From contig SVPZ01000004.1 in the NCBI GenBank assembly GCA_015065605.1, positions 1 through 64,000 on the forward strand: a DNA stretch of 64,000 nucleotides, read 5' to 3'. Position numbers and translations under genes: made by a program. Origin of the DNA: Oscillospiraceae bacterium (GTDB lineage: Bacteria > Bacillota > Clostridia > Oscillospirales > Acutalibacteraceae). The notes under the pieces are model-generated. The model worked only from the letters and a program-made list of their open reading frames with translations, made no database searches and had not been told where the DNA came from. Shown piece by piece: positions 26,801 to 35,092 of the stretch (the first letter of the stretch is position 1; every line of letters starts with the position of its first letter).

Positions 26801-28620
26801 TAAACGATAGTAAAGCCTGCAGGAATTGTGGTTGCAGTGAAGGGCTTGGTGCAGTCAGCATCAAGGAACCAGCCTAAAAATTCGCATTTACCGTTTTTAA
26901 AGGTAGGAGCAGTAAAGGCGTCTCCTGCTTTACCTGTAACAATTTCGGCACCTACACCGTCAGCATTACCGTCAAAGTATAGTGTGTCGTCGGTAATTTC
27001 TTCTATCAATACATTATCAACATAAACGTCAACGTAAGAATCAGCAGTTCCGTCTAAAGAGTTAAAATACATATAAAGTACGTTGCTGGAAGCAATTTCA
27101 AAGTTGGGGAAAAGGAATACTGTTTCCTTAACCCAATCTTTTTCGTCTGCTTTAGCAGTTACTTTAGTGTTAGGATAGAGAACTACACCTGAATTATAGA
27201 TGTTAGAAGTGTTGGACGTCATAAAGCCTATAGAATAGTCTGACTGACATTCATCACTTGCTTTTCTATAATATGTAATTCTGTAAACAGAGCCATTATT
27301 AACTTCACAAAGTCTTATGCAGTAATCCTGTGTAGCGTAGCGCTTATAGAAAATTTGAGGTTCTGTATCGTTTGGGCGCTGATAAGAAGCGTCACCATCA
27401 AATAAGAAATTTAGCGCATAATCGTCGTTATAGCCGATACCTTTTTCATTTTTTAATGAAAGCGCATAAAATGCTCTTAAGGTGATGGTGTAAGGGTGGT
27501 TTTTAAAAGTGAGAGGAGCAGCACCCCATTTAGCATAAACGGTGATAGGCTTTCTTTCAAATTTGGTTTTATCAAATTCTGTGGTAAAAGTTTCATCTGC
27601 AAAGTATCCTAAGAACTCTGCACCGTCGGGATGAACAAGAGTCGGAAGATTTATTGCAGCTCCACGATTACCTGTAATAATTTCGTCGCTACCGTATCCT
27701 GTTTTGATAACTAAATTAGATTCATAAGGCTGAGAAACAGGTTCTAACTTAACGTCGTCAATATATACGGTTACGTCTTTGTTTTCGGTAAGATTCATAA
27801 CCAAATAAATATAATCGTAGCCGTCCTTAAATTGGGTTGTGAATTCAAAAACTGCTTCATTCCATTTGGCTTCATTTTTACATTCTATTTTACCGGTGTA
27901 ATGTTTAGCACCTGTCCAAATGTTTTGCGTTGCGGCAGAACTAACTGTAAAATTGAAAGAAGTATCAGCTTTTTCAACGTAATATTTAAATGTAAGCTTA
28001 TATAATACGTTATCTAAAGCTTTAATATTAAGGTTGATTTTGCGGTCAATAGAATTCCATCTGCCGGCTGCATCATAAGTGCCTGCTACTTCAGGATCTT
28101 TAACCATTGTGGAATCCCAAGGGATCTTGATAGCGTTTCCGCTATTATCATATGTAACAGCAGACTGCTTTTCAGCGCCTTCAAAGAAATAAAGTCTATT
28201 GTCTTTTTCTTTGGCACCGGTAGAAGAGTTTACAGTTACTTTGTACTGATCCATGGTGTAGTTTTCGAAATCCTGTGTGTAAGAAGGATATTCGCCCAAC
28301 CACTTTGCGTACAGAGTGATGTCATCTTCGCCAAACAATCCGTCGGTGTGTTCGGTTTTATAAGTTTCGTCGGTAAACCAACCCATAAACCATTTTTTGT
28401 TACTTTGGTCAATGGGGTCTTCAGGATAAACAAAACTTTCTCCCTTGTTACCTGTAATTTTGTTTTCGGTACTGTTTAAAGTATCAACAAAAGTTACTGT
28501 GATTTCATTTGCTGCTTTTACTGCTAAAGCTAAAGGAGTGTATATTGCGCCGATGATAAGTGTTAAAACGCAAAAAATTCCAATAAGCTTTTTGATAGCA
28601 AATTTTTGGGATTTCATCAT
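23872..28620 (-). CDS. Giant modular surface protein, locus 1 (six beta-grasp/CBM-like pairs)
   Basis: A 1582-residue secreted protein held in the membrane by a C-terminal helix (about 1555-1578) with a KKKK tail. After the signal peptide (about 1-37), two module types alternate six times. One is an InlB-like (Listeria-Bacteroides/Flg_new) beta-grasp repeat of about 70 residues ending in LYAKW-type motifs. The other is a beta-sandwich of about 170-200 residues ending in motifs such as YIDDVKLE, like CBM4/9 carbohydrate-binding domains. Modules 2-4 are recent duplications. The likely role is to bind a polysaccharide at the cell surface for the GH16 enzyme encoded next. No LPXTG motif is seen. 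The start is set by AAGGAGA 8 bases upstream. Confidence 0.85.
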   Translation of the reverse strand: MMKSQKFAIKKLIGIFCVLTLIIGAIYTPLALAVKAANEITVTFVDTLNSTENKITGNKGESFVYPEDPIDQSNKKWFMGWFTDETYKTEHTDGLFGEDDITLYAKWLGEYPSYTQDFENYTMDQYKVTVNSSTGAKEKDNRLYFFEGAEKQSAVTYDNSGNAIKIPWDSTMVKDPEVAGTYDAAGRWNSIDRKINLNIKALDNVLYKLTFKYYVEKADTSFNFTVSSAATQNIWTGAKHYTGKIECKNEAKWNEAVFEFTTQFKDGYDYIYLVMNLTENKDVTVYIDDVKLEPVSQPYESNLVIKTGYGSDEIITGNRGAAINLPTLVHPDGAEFLGYFADETFTTEFDKTKFERKPITVYAKWGAAPLTFKNHPYTITLRAFYALSLKNEKGIGYNDDYALNFLFDGDASYQRPNDTEPQIFYKRYATQDYCIRLCEVNNGSVYRITYYRKASDECQSDYSIGFMTSNTSNIYNSGVVLYPNTKVTAKADEKDWVKETVFLFPNFEIASSNVLYMYFNSLDGTADSYVDVYVDNVLIEEITDDTLYFDGNADGVGAEIVTGKAGDAFTAPTFKNGKCEFLGWFLDADCTKPFTATTIPAGFTIVYAKWSAAPEAFEKLPYPLTNADRAYYTISAKNGKNLGNGDDYALQFLFDGDASYQRPKDSEPTILYKRAGSIDNSVKVGNITSGIPYKVSFYTKAASDSNTDATINLSTAADNIWSAGYVSYTDTKITVKTTETDWVYREIYFIPNVTVANATALYLQILPSAFNEKTYSHVYIDDLSIEALSGDVIYFNANASGVLPAVVVGTAGDSFTAPTLKNGKSELLGWYLDADCTVPFTATTIPSGVTVVYAKWSAAPIVFEKLPYELKVNERAYYSLSVKEGKGVGYGDDYALNFLHDGDKTYKRPSDAAPTTMYERATAIDNSIKMCEVIDGVVYKVSFYVKSGKNSKSDYTVQLVTANSSNIWAPGYKNYPSTLTTVEAKDKEWKYVEYYISPVIEVSGANSLMLRFNCCDITATGYVDGYVDDFMIEKIDAPYVFFDFTAGEKTVLVKGEAGEKITLPAKPTAFGKNFKGWFTDYECTTKFELTEFAKDTALTVYAGWKDSTEVTFTFEKFNVPHRGEDTSVNIRRDAHAKTNSKALSGSKVIEVDRTPNQTYASYFPLANTNSTYSINNKNVYVVTVNYYISKKPSNPTSIAICTAQPHNYWGTYIKGSRITVSTDTEVGKWHQAYLLVDGSKLAEGTTGLFMEITGGGDGIILFDNIVVKQIPLGNGIVVVDSGGCKGLPTVLNGKPGQSYSSKFPEAPTFGDKYFKGYFYMDENGSYVELKREDMKFDAKKPLMVYARFLNRQVSEGFESDFYTNTLKTFHVYGAFDFDYEIYDSQANGNSKDNVTGGRYSLRRKGNTNFNENALILSRHNMIAEGERYTVNFKVKMGAHKHTDGAIKIVSCRTYNYAWDTMGDYYPVVAIAELADGQWHEVSYTFNSVEDFVSLQTPGQVELFFDDFTFTIANETPLSTPVEFTEHLIGAKTMSDGVDISTIIDTSLIGGSSPVLWIIIAGAAVLVIAAAAVVFIIIKKKKV
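25500..27720 (-). repeat. Intragenic tandem module duplication
   Basis: Three successive beta-grasp plus beta-sandwich units in the giant protein share blocks such as DDYALNFLFDGDASYQRP. The corresponding DNA blocks sit at about 27417, 26676 and 25938, giving spacings of 741 and 738 bp (247 and 246 codons). Boundaries are approximate. Confidence 0.75.
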
Positions 28621-28651
28621 ATAATTTCTCCTTTTATAATTATTTACTGAT

Positions 28652-28680
28652 ATTATACAGTTGTTTTGTCAATCTTACAA
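28652..28680 (-). promoter_or_regulatory. Promoter of GH16 locus 1
   Basis: On the minus strand TTGTAA (28675-28680), 17 bases and TATAAT (28652-28657). The -35 is poor and the -10 perfect, as in the uronate operon promoter. The tandem repeats begin 3 bases upstream. Confidence 0.7.
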
Positions 28681-28683
28681 TAG

Positions 28684-28723
28684 CAAATCGTACAAAAAGT
28701 TGACATATCGTTCAAAAGTGGCG
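28684..28723. promoter_or_regulatory. Tandem 20-bp direct repeat, second copy of the predicted activator site
   Basis: CAAATCGTACAAAAAGTTGA (28684-28703) is followed by CATATCGTTCAAAAGTGGCG (28704-28723). The core ATCGTWCAAA and the junction TTGACATATCGTTCAAA match the site at 7812-7851, with the same period and the same 3-base gap to the -35. Confidence 0.65.
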
Positions 28724-28781
28724 TAGAAATTAAAAAAATATGAGAAAATTTTGGCAGTTAATCCATAAATTAGTTGAAAAT

Positions 28782-29585
28782 TTATTCAAAATTAATATGG
28801 TCGAGCACCTCTCGGTATCCGCAAAAAGTAACATCTTTGCAACGGCGCAACAGTGAAGCGGGAACCTTAGCGGTTTCTTTATCAAACAAAGCGTGTTTAA
28901 GCGGACCAACCTGCCAAGGACGGTTAAGCGCAATATAAACTTTTTTTGCAGAGAGAATTTGCTTCATTCCAATTGTGATGCACCATTCGGGCATACCCTG
29001 CAAATCGCCTTTGTTATAGCCGTAGGCATTAATTGTTTTCGTTTCGCGTGAAATAGGAAGAACACGTGTACCGAGTTCGGCAAATTCGTCAGCAGAAATT
29101 TCATTTTCGTTTTCCGGAGGCTCGTTAAATGCTATATGTCCGTTAATGCCCAAGCCACCGAAACACATATCTACACCGCCAAGCTCTTCTATAAGTTTAT
29201 CGTATTCTTTCTCTTTTGAGGGAACGGGGAAGTGGCGTTGGGATTTAGGCATAATTAAATCCTTGCGCACTAAACTATAGAATTCACGTTCCATTCTGGC
29301 AAAAAAACTCAGAGGGTTGTCTTTGCTGACGGTTTCATGTTCGTTTAGCATATATTCGTCCATATTAAAAAAGTGTACGTCTTTTAAGGAAACGTTGAGT
29401 CTGTTTATCATTTCGGCTAAAATGTGATATTGGTCTGTTGGGCCGACGGGAACTATCATTACAGTTTTTTCGTTTCTTTCATTATGATAAATAATCTCCT
29501 CAAGCATTGTCAGAGCCATATCAAAATAAACGTCGTATTCTGCGCTGACCTTTTTGCAAATAATGTTTTTTGCTAATTGTTTCAT
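28782..29585 (-). CDS. nagB: Glucosamine-6-phosphate deaminase-like protein
   Basis: A 267-residue member of the NagB/6-phosphogluconolactonase-like family, which converts glucosamine-6-phosphate to fructose-6-phosphate and ammonia. The catalytic Asp region is FFNMDEYM near 72-79 and the signature GLGINGHIAFNEPP near 145-158. The sequence is more divergent than typical NagB (for example GINGH where many have GxDGH), so it may act on another amino-sugar phosphate. I choose ATG 29585 because AAAGGAG lies 8 bases upstream; the ATG at 29591 is too close to that site. No nagA is present nearby, so it stands alone. Confidence 0.8.
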   Translation of the reverse strand: MKQLAKNIICKKVSAEYDVYFDMALTMLEEIIYHNERNEKTVMIVPVGPTDQYHILAEMINRLNVSLKDVHFFNMDEYMLNEHETVSKDNPLSFFARMEREFYSLVRKDLIMPKSQRHFPVPSKEKEYDKLIEELGGVDMCFGGLGINGHIAFNEPPENENEISADEFAELGTRVLPISRETKTINAYGYNKGDLQGMPEWCITIGMKQILSAKKVYIALNRPWQVGPLKHALFDKETAKVPASLLRRCKDVTFCGYREVLDHINFE

Positions 29586-29723
29586 ACTCATTACTCCTTT
29601 AATTGTTCTAATTTGATTAAAACTTTTTATCTGATTGTTTTCAATGTAATAATTAAAACAAAAATTGTATTCTTGCGAATTAATCTGACTATACAATTAA
29701 TTTCAAAGATATCAATGACTATC

Positions 29724-29752
29724 TTGTTATTTTGCCGAGTATTTGATATAAT
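29724..29752 (+). promoter_or_regulatory. Promoter of the rsmE operon
   Basis: TTGTTA (29724-29729), 17 bases and TATAAT (29747-29752), about 40 bases before rsmE. Confidence 0.65.
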
Positions 29753-29791
29753 TAATCGTAGTTTTTTGAAAATTATGTTATGAGGTGTAAT

Positions 29792-30541
29792 ATGTTTAAC
29801 TTTTTTGTCGAGGTTAGTAATAAAAATTGCGATGGTTATATCATTGACGGAAAGGATTATAACCATATAAAAAACGTTCTTCGAATGAAAGAAGGAGAAA
29901 AACTGCTTGTATCCTGTGACGGAAAAAGTGATCTATGTGAAATAGTTTCTTTTGAAAATGAAAGTGTGAATTTACGCATTGTTACGGAAGATTATAATAA
30001 TACAGAACTGCCCGTTGAAATCGTCTTGTTTCAGGGTCTTCCCAAAAGTGATAAATTTGAATTAATTATTCAAAAAACCGTTGAACTCGGTGTTAGTGAA
30101 ATCTATCCCGTTGAAATGAAGAATTGTGTGGTAAAGCTCGACGATAAAAAGAAGGATTCTAAGGTTTCAAGGTGGCAATCTATAAGTGAAGCGGCAGCAA
30201 AACAAAGTAAAAGAAACTTAATTCCCGATATTAAAAACGTAATTAAATTAAAATCTATAACAGAGGTTTCAAAGGGAATAGATTTATTGCTTGTTCCTTA
30301 CGAAAACGAAGAAGGAATGAAAGCAACCGTTCAAGTCCTTAATCAGATTAAAAGCGGAATGAAAATCGGTATTGTGATCGGACCGGAAGGTGGTTTTGAT
30401 AAAGGTGAAATTGATTTTCTAAAGAGTAACGGCGCTGTTATAATCTCGCTAGGTAAAAGAATTTTGCGCACCGAAACTGCTGCAATTACTGCCGTCGGTA
30501 TGATTATGATGAAAGCGGAAATGGATTCTGAGGTAAGTTGA
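29792..30541 (+). CDS. rsmE: 16S rRNA (uracil1498-N3)-methyltransferase
   Basis: A SPOUT-fold methyltransferase (249 residues) that methylates U1498 of 16S rRNA using S-adenosylmethionine. An N-terminal PUA-like domain (about 1-70; DYNHIKNVLRMKEGEKLLVSC) precedes the knotted catalytic domain, which has LFQGLPKSDKFELIIQKTVELGV near 77, IGPEGGFDKGEID near 200 and the C-terminal LGKRILRTETA. I choose ATG 29792, preceded by GAGGTG; the ATG at 29780 lies before that site. The stop codon directly abuts the next gene, another rRNA methyltransferase, so they are co-transcribed. Confidence 0.92.
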   Translation: MFNFFVEVSNKNCDGYIIDGKDYNHIKNVLRMKEGEKLLVSCDGKSDLCEIVSFENESVNLRIVTEDYNNTELPVEIVLFQGLPKSDKFELIIQKTVELGVSEIYPVEMKNCVVKLDDKKKDSKVSRWQSISEAAAKQSKRNLIPDIKNVIKLKSITEVSKGIDLLLVPYENEEGMKATVQVLNQIKSGMKIGIVIGPEGGFDKGEIDFLKSNGAVIISLGKRILRTETAAITAVGMIMMKAEMDSEVS

Positions 30542-31894
30542 ATGAAACAGTTAGACGAAAATTATGTTTCAAGAATGAAACAATTACTGGGTGTAGAGTT
30601 TGACGATTATATAGATGCTATTAATTCACAACCCGTTCGCGCCTTCAGAGTAAATACTGATAAAATATCGACGGAAGAATTCGAAAAAATTAACGTGTTT
30701 GGAAATAAAAAAATTCCATACGTTGATAACGGCTTTTATCTGAACTTTGATAAGGTGGGAAATCATCCTTTTCATCACGCGGGTATGATATACGTACAAG
30801 AGCCTGCCGCAATGGCTCCTGCTGAATGTGTAGATATTTCTCCCGACTGGAAGATACTTGATATGTGCGCCGCTCCGGGTGGCAAAAGCACTCAACTTAA
30901 AAATAAACTCGGTAAAAACGGTGTTCTTGTATCTAACGAAATAGTTATGAACCGATGCAAGATTTTAACAGGCAATATTGAACGCTTGGGACTAAAGAAT
31001 TGTATAACAACCTGTATGGATACGGCACGTCTTGCAAACACTTTTCAAAATACGTTTGATTTGGTAATGGTGGATGCGCCTTGTTCGGGTGAGGGCATGT
31101 TCAGAAAGGATGATACTGCCGTTTCGGAATGGTCAACCGATAACGTTAAAATGTGTGCTTTACGACAATCCGATATTTTGGAAAACGCAGTTAAATGCGT
31201 TAAAAATGGCGGTTACGTTATATATGCGACCTGTACCTTTTCCTTGGAAGAAAATGAAAAGGTTATTGATGAGTTTTTGGCTAATCATTCGGATTTTGAA
31301 TTGATACCCGTCAATAAAAGAGTACAGGAAAATACAGAGGACGGCATATTTTTTGATGGTTGCAGGAATAAAAATATATCCTATTGCAGACGTTTTTATC
31401 CACATAAAAATGCGGGTGAAGGTCAGTTTATGGCAGTTTTGAAAAATATTTCGCCCTATACTGAATATAATACTTCTGTAAAGAGAAATAATAAGCCTGA
31501 TGGTATTGTAAAAGAGTTTTTGGACAAAACTTTGAAAGATTATGATGAGCAATCTTTTTACGTAAAAGAAAACAAAGTGTTTTATTTTTCAGCTGATTTT
31601 GACATTCAAAGTTTAAAAGCGTTTTCTGTTGGCGTAATGGTTGGAGAAATAAAAAAGAATTACATTTTGCCTCATCATCAGTTTTTTTCTGCTTTTGGAA
31701 AAGATTTTAAGAACAAAATCGAACTGTCCGTAGATTCAAAAGAATTGTCTAAATATCTTCACGGAGAGGAATTTGAAACGGATTTTTGTGACGGTTGGGC
31801 GGTTGTTACTGTTTGTGGATGTTCAGTCGGCGGAGTTAAGATTTCGAATGGTATTGCCAAAAATCACTACCCAAAAGGTTTAAGGATTTTGTAA
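30542..31894 (+). CDS. RsmF/NOP2-Sun family rRNA m5C methyltransferase
   Basis: A 450-residue RNA cytosine-5 methyltransferase. The SAM-binding motif is DMCAAPGGKSTQL near 106, and the two catalytic cysteines of the family are in DAPCSGEGMFR near 180 and ATCTFSLEENE near 229. The upstream motif VQEPAAMAPA is also present. The C-terminal third (about 300-450) resembles the extra RNA-binding domains of the RsmF (YebU) group. It begins at the base after the rsmE stop. The modified RNA position cannot be told from the sequence. Confidence 0.9.
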   Translation: MKQLDENYVSRMKQLLGVEFDDYIDAINSQPVRAFRVNTDKISTEEFEKINVFGNKKIPYVDNGFYLNFDKVGNHPFHHAGMIYVQEPAAMAPAECVDISPDWKILDMCAAPGGKSTQLKNKLGKNGVLVSNEIVMNRCKILTGNIERLGLKNCITTCMDTARLANTFQNTFDLVMVDAPCSGEGMFRKDDTAVSEWSTDNVKMCALRQSDILENAVKCVKNGGYVIYATCTFSLEENEKVIDEFLANHSDFELIPVNKRVQENTEDGIFFDGCRNKNISYCRRFYPHKNAGEGQFMAVLKNISPYTEYNTSVKRNNKPDGIVKEFLDKTLKDYDEQSFYVKENKVFYFSADFDIQSLKAFSVGVMVGEIKKNYILPHHQFFSAFGKDFKNKIELSVDSKELSKYLHGEEFETDFCDGWAVVTVCGCSVGGVKISNGIAKNHYPKGLRIL

Positions 31895-31970
31895 AATTAA
31901 CAAATTGTTCTTTATTTTTGTTAATTGTTATGTTATAATCGCTTTAGAATAAATTTTGGAGGTACTTTTT

Positions 31971-32534
31971 ATGAAAAAACTTTTAGCAATTCTTTTAGCC
32001 ACCCTTTTTGTTTTCTCATTGGCAGGCTGTGGAGATAAGGCTCCTTCTACTGAAATTAAGGATCCTGTTGAACTTCTCCAGAACGTGTGGGACAAGTTTG
32101 GCGATGATGAACGTTTTGCCGTTGTTGGCGGTGACTTCAGCGAAGAAAACAATAAGATGGATATGCCCGGTGTGTTTGCAATTACCGATGCTGAGGCAAT
32201 TGATTCAACACTTGCTTTTCCTGCTGCTTCTATAGATAAGATTGACAGCGCTGCATCTCTCGTTCACATGATGAACGCTAACACCTTTACTTGCGGTGCA
32301 TATCACGTTGTTGATTACAATAACAACGAAACTCTTATAAACGAAATTAAAACCAATATCGATAACAGACAATGGATGTGTGGATTCCCCGAGAAACTCG
32401 TTATCGCTACTGTTGATGATCTTTATGTTGTAGCTTTCTACGGTAACGAACAGATTGTTACTAGCTTCTCTACACATCTTACCGAGGCTTATCCTCAGGC
32501 TAAGATAGTTGTTGATCAGGCTATCACTGCGTAA
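31971..32534 (+). CDS. Small lipoprotein of the polysaccharide acetylation cassette
   Basis: A 187-residue lipoprotein with signal peptide and lipobox LAGC (Cys about 19), then an acidic soluble domain. I do not recognise the domain; similar-sized lipoproteins, some of the DUF4358 type, often accompany MBOAT and DHHW genes in Clostridia, but I cannot confirm membership. ATG 31971 is chosen because GGAGG precedes it; an in-frame TTG at 31956 overlaps that site. It starts a three-gene unit with the MBOAT and DHHW proteins (gaps of 20 and 14 bases). Confidence 0.78.
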   Translation: MKKLLAILLATLFVFSLAGCGDKAPSTEIKDPVELLQNVWDKFGDDERFAVVGGDFSEENNKMDMPGVFAITDAEAIDSTLAFPAASIDKIDSAASLVHMMNANTFTCGAYHVVDYNNNETLINEIKTNIDNRQWMCGFPEKLVIATVDDLYVVAFYGNEQIVTSFSTHLTEAYPQAKIVVDQAITA

Positions 32535-32554
32535 ATTTTAAAGGAGGAAACGTT

Positions 32555-33955
32555 TTGTTATTTTCAAGCATTCCGTTTCTCTTCTATTTTCTTCCACTAG
32601 TACTAATTCTATATTTTATAGTACCATTCCGTTTTAAAAATGCTGTGTTTATGCTTTCCAGCTTGTTTTTTTACGGTTGGGGCGAGCCAAAATATTTGTT
32701 CTTTATGTTGTTTTCTATAACTCAAGGATACGTATTTGGCTTGCTTATTGAAAAATATAAAAACAAAAAGCGGTCAAAAGTTTTTTTGACCGCTTCGATT
32801 TTAGTCAGTCTTTTATTACTTGCTTACTGTAAATACGCTGACTTCTTTATAGAAAACTTTAATTTGGTGACGGGACTTTCTGTACCCTTATTAAAAATAG
32901 CATTACCTATAGGCATTAGTTTTTATACTTTTCAAATTCTCAGTTATGCTGTGGACGTTTATAGAGGGGATGTACCTGCTCAAAGAAATTATATAAATTT
33001 AGCTGCCTATATCGCAATGTTTCCGCAACTTATTGCAGGCCCTATTGTAAGATATAGTGACGTTGCTGCTCAGCTTGAGAAAAGAGATATTACTCTTGTG
33101 AAGATATCCGACGGCGTTAAGAGATTTGTGGTCGGATTATCTAAAAAAATTCTCATTGCTAACGTTTTAGGAGAACTTGTTTCGATTTTTAAGGCAACCG
33201 ATAATAAGACTGTTCTCTTTTACTGGATGTATGCCGTTGCGTATATGCTTCACGTATATTTCGATTTTTCGGGTTACAGCGATATGGCCATCGGTCTTGG
33301 TAAGATTTTTGGATTTGATTTTCTTGAAAACTTTAATTATCCGTACATTTCTGCATCCATAACTGAGTTTTGGAGACGTTGGCATATGTCGCTTGGAAGT
33401 TGGTTCAGAGATTATCTGTATATCCCTTTAGGTGGAAACAGAGTCTCAAAACTTCGTTGGTTCTTTAACATTTTCGTTGTATGGATGGCAACGGGACTAT
33501 GGCACGGCGCCGCTTGGAATTTCGTTGTTTGGGGACTGTTTTTTGCAGTTCTTCTTATTGCTGAAAAAACGTTCTTGCTTAAAATAGTTTCTAAAATCAA
33601 AGGTATAAACCATATATACGTTTTGTTCTTAGTAATGATAAGTTTTGTGATTTTTGATTCCACTTCATTAAAAGAAGGCTTTTCTTCGATAGGCGGTCTT
33701 TTTGGTGCGGGGGGAATTCCTTTATATAATACGGAAACGCTTTATTATCTGGCAAGTTTTGCGGTTGTTTTAATACTTGGAGTAATTGGTAGTACGCCGT
33801 TGCCCAAAAAGGTATATAGTTGTCTTAATGGAAAAAATGCCGTTTCGGTTATACTTGACGTTGTTGAACCGATAGCCGTGCTTGTGTTACTGGCGATTTG
33901 TACTGCATATCTTATTGACGGTTCATTTAATCCGTTTTTGTATTTTAGATTTTAG
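32555..33955 (+). CDS. MBOAT-family O-acyltransferase (AlgI/DltB-like)
   Basis: A 466-residue polytopic membrane protein with about 10-12 hydrophobic segments. MBOAT proteins of this group move acetyl groups across the membrane for transfer to surface polysaccharides. The start FSSIPFLFYFLPLVLILYF is typical of the family, IAGPIVRYSDV lies near 160, and the active-site region has FWRRWHMSLGSWFRDYLYIPLGGNR near 268 with the key His in ATGLWHGAAWNFVVWG near 316. Translation begins at TTG with AAGGAGG upstream, and this TTG aligns with the normal family start. It works with the DHHW protein encoded next. Confidence 0.93.
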   Translation: MLFSSIPFLFYFLPLVLILYFIVPFRFKNAVFMLSSLFFYGWGEPKYLFFMLFSITQGYVFGLLIEKYKNKKRSKVFLTASILVSLLLLAYCKYADFFIENFNLVTGLSVPLLKIALPIGISFYTFQILSYAVDVYRGDVPAQRNYINLAAYIAMFPQLIAGPIVRYSDVAAQLEKRDITLVKISDGVKRFVVGLSKKILIANVLGELVSIFKATDNKTVLFYWMYAVAYMLHVYFDFSGYSDMAIGLGKIFGFDFLENFNYPYISASITEFWRRWHMSLGSWFRDYLYIPLGGNRVSKLRWFFNIFVVWMATGLWHGAAWNFVVWGLFFAVLLIAEKTFLLKIVSKIKGINHIYVLFLVMISFVIFDSTSLKEGFSSIGGLFGAGGIPLYNTETLYYLASFAVVLILGVIGSTPLPKKVYSCLNGKNAVSVILDVVEPIAVLVLLAICTAYLIDGSFNPFLYFRF

Positions 33956-33969
33956 GAGGCTGACGTTAT

Positions 33970-35067
33970 ATGAAAAAATTAAGAAGTTCATTGATAGTTA
34001 TACTTGCCTCCATTCTTGTATTTGGATTTGCACTAGGTTCACTGATTTTGCCTGACAAAGACGTGTCTGACACTGAGCGCAGACCTCTAAAACAGTTTCC
34101 GAAGGTTAGTATGCAAACTGTTAAGGATAGAACGTTTATGACCGATTTTGAGTCGTATTCCCTTGATCAATTTCCACTTCGTGATAAATTCAGAGGTCTT
34201 AAAAGCTTCACCGCTTTGAACGTTTTCGGACAAAAGGATACTAATGATTTGTTCGTGTCGGAAAATCATATATTTAAAATTGATTATCCGATTTCGACCG
34301 ATTCGGCACTTCGTGCGGCAAATATTTTTTCGGATATTAATAACAGGTATTTAAACGATAGCAATAACGTTTACTTGTCGATTATTCCTGATAAAAATTA
34401 TTATTTGGCAGACAAAAAGGGCAAACTTTTATTAGATTATGAATTGCTGATTAAAACTCTTAAAGAAGGTTGCAAATTTGCTGATTATATTGATATATCG
34501 GATTTGCTAACTCTTGATGATTTTTATAGAACCGACTCACATTGGAAACAGGAAAATATAGGCAAGGTTGCTGATAAACTTCTTGAATCTATGAATGCAC
34601 AAATAGTTGACAGTGAAAGGGTAATTGTTGATACAAATAAGGATTTTTACGGCGTATATCACGGTCAGTTAGGACTTGATTTACCTCCTGACAACATTAA
34701 GTACGTGCTTGACGATTCTATTTTTGATGCAGTTGTTTATAACTATGAAAGTCAAAAATACGAAGATGTTTACGATTTAGAAAAACTTAACGGCGTTGAC
34801 CCTTATGAGATGTATCTTTCGGGTCCCGTTTCGCTTTTGACGATAGAAAATAAAACAAATGTCGGTGCTAAAGAATTGGTTGTATTCAGAGATTCTTTTA
34901 CCAGCAGTATGGCTCCTTTAATACTTAAAGGTTATAGCAAAATTACACTTATCGATATTAGATATCTTTCTTCAAAAACATTGGATAATTATATTGATTT
35001 TGAGGATAAGGACGTTCTGTTTTTATATAGCTCGTCCGTTATAAATAATAGCGAAACATTAAAATAA
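33970..35067 (+). CDS. DHHW/AlgX-like polysaccharide O-acetylation protein
   Basis: A 365-residue extracytoplasmic protein with an N-terminal membrane anchor (about 8-28). It has the SGNH-hydrolase-like pattern of AlgX/AlgJ and DHHW proteins: an IPDKNYYLADK segment near 139, the Asp-x-His-Trp motif as TDSHWKQENIG near 194 and the nucleophile-like Ser in VVFRDSFTSSM near 308. Such proteins receive acetyl groups from the MBOAT partner and place them on surface glycans. AGGAGG precedes the ATG. It is the last gene of the cassette. The acceptor polymer is unknown. Confidence 0.87.
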   Translation: MKKLRSSLIVILASILVFGFALGSLILPDKDVSDTERRPLKQFPKVSMQTVKDRTFMTDFESYSLDQFPLRDKFRGLKSFTALNVFGQKDTNDLFVSENHIFKIDYPISTDSALRAANIFSDINNRYLNDSNNVYLSIIPDKNYYLADKKGKLLLDYELLIKTLKEGCKFADYIDISDLLTLDDFYRTDSHWKQENIGKVADKLLESMNAQIVDSERVIVDTNKDFYGVYHGQLGLDLPPDNIKYVLDDSIFDAVVYNYESQKYEDVYDLEKLNGVDPYEMYLSGPVSLLTIENKTNVGAKELVVFRDSFTSSMAPLILKGYSKITLIDIRYLSSKTLDNYIDFEDKDVLFLYSSSVINNSETLK

Positions 35068-35092
35068 AAAGTCGGTCTTTTGACCGACTTTT
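35067..35092. terminator. Bidirectional terminator after the acetylation cassette
   Basis: AAAAGTCGGTC and GACCGACTTTT with a TTTT loop. It touches the stop codons of both converging genes, DHHW on plus and AraC on minus. Confidence 0.9.
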
